A stretch of 9,514 nt of DNA from Candidatus Coatesiibacteriota bacterium (GTDB taxonomy: Bacteria > RBG-13-66-14): contig WJMB01000343.1 of the NCBI GenBank assembly GCA_014728185.1, forward strand, positions 1-9,514. The letters are read 5' to 3'. The notes under the pieces are model-generated. The model was given only the letters and a program-made list of their open reading frames with translations, was not told the origin of the DNA and searched no databases. Of this stretch, positions 6,746-9,514 are shown in pieces. Each line of letters begins with the position of its first letter. Within the stretch, counting starts at the first letter, position 1. Made by a program: the position numbers and the translations under genes.

Positions 6746-7601
6746 ATGAAATGGTATAAAAGGCCAGTTTTTTATCGGTTTCGTTGCCCTGCTGATCGCC
6801 GGATGCGAGAAGCGGCCGCTGGTGAGCACCTATGCGACGGAGCAGATCGTCAAGCGCTGCCTGCCGATCACCAATATCTCAATTGATATTCCTGTTAATC
6901 TGGGAGCCTTCGTCAACTGTGCCTACGTGGATGATCGCCAACTTTACGGGTTTATCGAGGACCCGTATTATACGCATAGAACACTGGGATCATTGGTTGG
7001 TCTTCGTTTCCGCTATGAGAGTGAGCATTTCATTGGTCGCTGTGGTATCCATACCATGCTGCCCTTCGCTTTTATGGAAGGCGCCTGGAACTCGGAGGAG
7101 GAACAGGAGAAGGCCGACGCCGGAATAGTCACTGACGATTTCAGCCGAACCGAGATCGACGGCTCGCTCCAGGTGCGCGTGGACCTGACCAGCACGGTCA
7201 AGGTGGGTTTCACCCTCGGTTACCTTTGGCGGGATACGGCATTCGAGTACTACTTCATCGAACCCCAGAGTGACGTCTTTCGCAAGAGTGATCTGCTGAT
7301 TATCGATGAATCGGGCTCTTTCACCGACAGCCGCGGCCGGGTCGGCATCTTCACCACGATTTATCCCCGCCCCACAGAAATGTCTGTTAACAAAATGGAT
7401 CTCAATAATGACAATGTATTTACTGAATGGGAGTTGGGAGCCGGTTTCGATATCTATCACTATCGACTCGAGCCTTACTTGCGAGCCGAGTACTCCGCCT
7501 TTTCCAAACCGGGGTTTTCTAGTTCCCTCCTGGGATACTATGACTACACCCCGTACGGACATGCCGGATACCTGGGCATTATCGTGGGCTATTCCTTTTA
7601 G
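6746..7601 (+). pseudogene. Lipoprotein/outer-membrane beta-barrel paralog 2, frameshifted in its signal peptide
   Basis: The ATG at 6746 (or 6743) follows a GGAGA ribosome site (6738-6742) and begins MKWYKRPVF, but the frame is lost in the T6 run at 6768-6773. Removing one T gives MKWYKRPVFIGFVALLIAGC, a textbook lipoprotein signal with lipobox LIAGC and Cys20, continuing through 284 residues to TAG at 7599-7601. Without correction the only intact long frame starts at an internal GTG (6822) and lacks any export signal. It aligns with paralog 1 throughout: Cys20, Cys38, DPYYTHR against EPFYSHR, FMEGAWNSE against WMEGGWNTE, FPRP against YPRP, and YDYTPYGH ... GYSF at the end. The final Phe and aromatic pattern suggest an outer-membrane beta-barrel. 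An AT-rich patch near 7376-7435 encodes the least conserved loop. Function is unknown. Confidence 0.82.
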
Positions 7602-7621
7602 TCCTGGGAACCCAAGCAAGG

Positions 7622-7650
7622 ATAAATAAAAACCGGCCCTGTTGGCCGGT
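7622..7650 (-). terminator. Intrinsic terminator of the minus-strand redox/membrane operon
   Basis: ACCGGCC (7632-7638) pairs with GGCCGGT (7644-7650) around a 5-base loop. On the minus strand the hairpin is followed by TTTTTATTTATC, a proper T-rich tail, and lies 26 bases past the stop of the gene ending at 7676. On the plus strand no T-run follows, so it serves the minus-strand genes best, though the stem may also protect the plus-strand transcript end. Confidence 0.75.
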
Positions 7651-7675
7651 ATTCGCTATGCGGCTCAGATACGGT

Positions 7676-8074
7676 TCACTCTCTCGCCGCCCGGGCGTAT
7701 CCTTCCAGCAGCAGCCAGCTCAAACCGAACTGGATCACCCAGCTCGGGGCGATCAGCCACCAGGGCGCCATGCCCGAGGTGACCAGGTAGACGGTGGCGC
7801 CGAGGATCCCGCCGATGACCACCACGGTCAGCGGGGCCACCCCGCGCCGGGCGGCGGGCTCGCGCCTGGCCCAGACGAGCAGCAGGGTCCAGCCCAGCAT
7901 CAGCGCCGCCCCCAGGGCCAGAGCGAAGTTGTAGAGCGGGCTGATCGAGTAGACGCCCCAGAGCAGGCCGCCGAGGATCGGCGCCAGCATCACGACGACC
8001 ATTCCGGCGTCGATGAGGGCGGCGATGAGGAAGGCGCTGCGCAGCAGCTTGACGCGATCGTCGTTGTCGGGCAT
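7676..8074 (-). CDS. Small four-helix integral membrane protein, function unknown
   Basis: This 132-residue protein is almost entirely hydrophobic. Four membrane helices are visible at about 10-32 (FLIAALIDAGMVVVMLAPIL), 41-65 (YNFALALGAALMLGWTLLLV), 76-97 (PLTVVVIGGILGATVYLV) and 102-123 (WLIAPSWVIQFGLSWLLLEG). A basic stretch (RREPAARRG) sits between helices 2 and 3. I do not recognise the family. The start at 8074 is preferred because GGGGAG lies just before it. An ATG five codons upstream (8089) overlaps the previous gene's stop as ATGA and is a good alternative through translational coupling. Either way it is co-transcribed with the ferredoxin gene, and it may be a membrane partner for that redox protein, but this is inference from position only. 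Confidence 0.82.
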   Translation of the reverse strand: MPDNDDRVKLLRSAFLIAALIDAGMVVVMLAPILGGLLWGVYSISPLYNFALALGAALMLGWTLLLVWARREPAARRGVAPLTVVVIGGILGATVYLVTSGMAPWWLIAPSWVIQFGLSWLLLEGYARAARE

Positions 8075-8085
8075 GGACTCCCCGT

Positions 8086-8895
8086 TCATCGGTAGAGCTG
8101 GGGCCGCCGGCCGTCGCCGGGGCCTTTGTAGCGTTTGTAGCGTCCGGTGTCCCGGGAGGCCGGGCCGATTAGCACGGCGTCCTCGGGGCAGAGGTTGTAG
8201 CAGCGGGTGCAGACGAGGCAGTCGCCGCCGAAGCGCACCCCGGCTTCGTCGACGGTGATGTTGCCCGTGGGGCACAGCCGGGCGCAGAAACCGCAGCGGA
8301 CGCAGCGTCCGGCGTCGACGGCGAAGGACTCCCGCCAGAGCTGAAGCGCCGGTTCGTAGAAGGCGCGCTGGCTCCAGCCGCCCAGGCGGTCCAGGGGGCC
8401 GCGCCCGGAGAAGCGCCGCTCTCCGGCGAGGATGCCGGACATGATGCGCTCGAGCTTGCGACGGCCGGCGGCGATGATCCCGTCACGCTCGGCGGGGCCG
8501 GGGACGGGCCAGAGGTTGAAGCCGGGGATGTTGATGTTGACCGGCATCATCACATGGTCGACGTAGACGACCTCCCAGCCGCGACGCCGGAGGATGCGCC
8601 GCCGGTGGATGCCGGTGTCGCCGGTGAAGATGCCGCAGTTACCGATCAGGGCGATTTTGGCATTGCCGCTGGTGGGCTTCAGTCGGTCGAGGACGTCTTG
8701 CAGCGGACCGGGCATGTCCGAGCCCCAAACCGGGTAAAGCACGATGAGCAGCCCGCCGACGATCGCGGCGGGCTCTGTGGTGACGGCCTCGTGGAGCTCG
8801 GCGTGGATACCCCGACCGCCCAGCCACTCCCGGGCGTGTTCGGCCAGCAGGCGGGTGTTGCCGGTGGAGGAGAAGTAGAGCAGGTCGATGCGCAT
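8086..8895 (-). CDS. EFR1-type flavodoxin/ferredoxin fusion protein
   Basis: This 269-residue cytoplasmic redox protein joins an N-terminal flavodoxin-like domain to a C-terminal ferredoxin domain with two [4Fe-4S] clusters, the layout NCBI calls EFR1 family ferrodoxin. The flavin phosphate loop is FSSTGNT at 8-14. A second flavodoxin segment, VLYPVWGSDMPGP, lies at 52-64. The cluster motifs are C198-x2-C201-x2-C204-x3-C208-P and C226-x2-C229-x2-C232-x3-C236-P, both complete. Between them is an alpha-helical linker of about 50 residues. Such proteins are thought to carry electrons between flavin and iron-sulfur partners in anaerobes, but the partner is unknown. The start is supported by GGAG 5 bases before the ATG and by immediate entry into the first beta strand (MRIDLLYFSS). 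It leads a two-gene minus-strand operon and has its own promoter. Confidence 0.92.
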   Translation of the reverse strand: MRIDLLYFSSTGNTRLLAEHAREWLGGRGIHAELHEAVTTEPAAIVGGLLIVLYPVWGSDMPGPLQDVLDRLKPTSGNAKIALIGNCGIFTGDTGIHRRRILRRRGWEVVYVDHVMMPVNINIPGFNLWPVPGPAERDGIIAAGRRKLERIMSGILAGERRFSGRGPLDRLGGWSQRAFYEPALQLWRESFAVDAGRCVRCGFCARLCPTGNITVDEAGVRFGGDCLVCTRCYNLCPEDAVLIGPASRDTGRYKRYKGPGDGRRPQLYR

Positions 8896-8922
8896 CTTAC
8901 TCCGGGGTGATTTTCGTGACCG

Positions 8923-8952
8923 ATACTAGCACCTCGGGGACACCGTCTTCAA
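8923..8952 (-). promoter_or_regulatory. Candidate promoter of the flavodoxin/ferredoxin operon
   Basis: Read on the minus strand, TTGAAG (8952-8947) and TAGTAT (8928-8923) are 18 bases apart. Each matches four of six consensus bases. The start point would be near 8916, about 20 bases before the ATG at 8895. It lies back to back with the stronger plus-strand promoter at 8991-9019. Confidence 0.4.
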
Positions 8953-8990
8953 GCAAGACTGAACCAGTTGGGGGATGATTAAATTCAAGG

Positions 8991-9019
8991 TTAACATCTC
9001 GGCTTCGCCGGGATATAAT
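8991..9019 (+). promoter_or_regulatory. Near-consensus sigma70 promoter of the small lipoprotein gene
   Basis: TTAACA (8991-8996, five of six) and TATAAT (9014-9019, six of six) are spaced by exactly 17 bases. This is the best promoter in the window. Transcription would begin near 9026, leaving a leader of about 92 bases that can form two small hairpins: CACC/GGTG near 9056-9069 and CGATA (9078-9082) with TATCG (9092-9096). Confidence 0.75.
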
Positions 9020-9117
9020 AAGCTGACACGTTGCTATTTATGAAGAAGCGATAACCACCGGCCCCGGTGCCGTGATTCGATACCCCTGAACTATCGGCGA
9101 CATAGATTGGAGTTTCC

Positions 9118-9366
9118 ATGCGTAGGAACTGGTTGATCTTCTTGGCCCTTACCCTGCTGATCATCTCCCTGGGCTTCTTCATCGGCTGCGATACCGGCAC
9201 CGGTGACGACGGCGACGGCGACACTGGGGCATGGCACATCGTGACAGTGGACTCGGCCGGCAATGTCGGCCGGTTCAGCTCCCTGGCACTGGACTCCGCC
9301 GCCAACCCCCACATCTCCTACTACGACAACACCTACGATAATCTCAAGTACGCCTGGCGCGAGTAG
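9118..9366 (+). CDS. Small lipoprotein with a single 'DSAxNPHISYYD' repeat
   Basis: This 82-residue protein has a lipoprotein signal peptide: basic MRRN, a hydrophobic core (about 5-22) and lipobox FIGC with Cys24. Asp25 follows the cysteine, which in enterobacteria favours retention in the inner membrane. A Gly/Asp-rich linker (TGTGDDGDGDTG, 26-37) then leads to one repeat of about 45 residues: WHIVTVDSAGNVG ... LALDSAANPHISYYDNTYDN ... LKYAWRE. Repeats of this kind normally occur in several tandem copies in larger secreted proteins, as I recall them, so a one-repeat version is unusual; it could be a minimal gene or a truncated one. Sequence after the stop does not continue the repeat in any obvious way. 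GGAG sits about 5 bases before the ATG. A strong promoter precedes it and a strong hairpin follows, which argues for an intact, expressed unit. Ligand or role is unknown. Confidence 0.8.
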   Translation: MRRNWLIFLALTLLIISLGFFIGCDTGTGDDGDGDTGAWHIVTVDSAGNVGRFSSLALDSAANPHISYYDNTYDNLKYAWRE

Positions 9367-9384
9367 CAACCGGATCGCACACTA

Positions 9385-9422
9385 ACCCCGGGCGGGGGCC
9401 GATAACGGTTCCCGCCCGGGGT
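9385..9422 (+). terminator. Long GC-rich hairpin after the small lipoprotein gene
   Basis: ACCCCGGGCGGG (9385-9396) pairs perfectly with CCCGCCCGGGGT (9411-9422). Two G-T wobbles and two C-G pairs extend the stem inward to a 6-base loop (gataac). It lies 19 bases after the stop codon. No T-run follows on either strand, so it may stop transcription inefficiently or mainly protect the mRNA 3' end. Confidence 0.6.
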
Positions 9423-9514
9423 ATTCAAAATGACAGTTGCATCAACAATCTACATTCCTGTACTATTACATAAGCAATCAACATTTTACAAAACTGGTAT
9501 TCCTTGTCTCTAAG

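Noticed and set aside
6756..6821. An ATA start codon that would give paralog 2 an intact lipoprotein signal without correction
   Set aside because: ATA initiation is very rare and 13 bases from the ribosome site. The ATG-plus-one-base correction aligns exactly with paralog 1, including both cysteines and total length.
9040..9054. A four-codon leader frame (MKKR, stop) in the 5' leader of the small lipoprotein gene
   Set aside because: It is too short to judge, has no ribosome site, and shows no attenuator-like arrangement with the nearby hairpins.
8991..9369. Minus-strand open frames of 107 and 92 codons opposite the small lipoprotein gene
   Set aside because: They lie over the promoter and the lipoprotein coding frame, lack ribosome sites, and have shadow-type composition.

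Overview
The window looks like chromosomal DNA from a GC-rich, Gram-negative-type (diderm) bacterium. Most genes run at about 60-70% GC. There are lipoprotein signal peptides and two proteins ending in an aromatic-rich, Phe-terminated segment typical of outer-membrane beta-barrels. There are no rRNA, tRNA or other taxonomic markers, so I do not name a lineage. The single 'DSAxNPHISYYD' repeat protein at the right end resembles secreted repeat proteins I associate with uncultivated diderm phyla, but that is recollection only.

Layout, left to right. (1) The last codons of an unidentified gene (1-80), then a good promoter and an NCS2-family purine permease (233-1597). (2) A 308-base gap with two near-identical 36-base hairpin repeats 144 bases apart and a degenerate third copy. 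(3) A strikingly AT-rich gene (1906-2613, about 30% GC) for a putative nuclease-fold protein. It ends 3 bases before a GC-rich two-gene ABC-2 type exporter (ATPase 2617-3567, permease 3545-4345), which is closed by a clear intrinsic terminator. (4) A 600-base region of intermediate composition with no convincing gene. (5) A plus-strand cluster: a membrane-anchored protein with a duplicated C-terminal domain (5040-5828), then two tandem paralogous lipoprotein/beta-barrel genes (5838-6691 and 6746-7601). (6) A convergent minus-strand pair: an EFR1-type flavodoxin/ferredoxin fusion (8895-8086) and a four-helix membrane protein (8074-7676), with its own terminator at 7622-7650. (7) A divergent promoter region, then a small lipoprotein gene (9118-9366) behind an almost perfect sigma70 promoter and closed by a long hairpin.

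The most interesting item is the tandem paralog pair. Each copy is broken by exactly one base in a short run of T: gene 1 lacks one T in a T5 run at 6000-6004, and gene 2 has one extra T in a T6 run at 6768-6773. Correcting either base gives a 284-residue protein with Cys at residues 20 (lipobox) and 38 and the same C-terminal barrel signature. This means homopolymer sequencing error, paired pseudogenes, or slippage-based on/off switching of a surface lipoprotein pair; the sequence alone cannot decide. Gene 1 also changes from about 60% to about 27% GC within its reading frame. A second point is the AT-rich nuclease-like gene, which appears to be a foreign insertion placed where the exporter's own promoter would be expected, and which seems to lack the usual E-x-K catalytic pair of its family.
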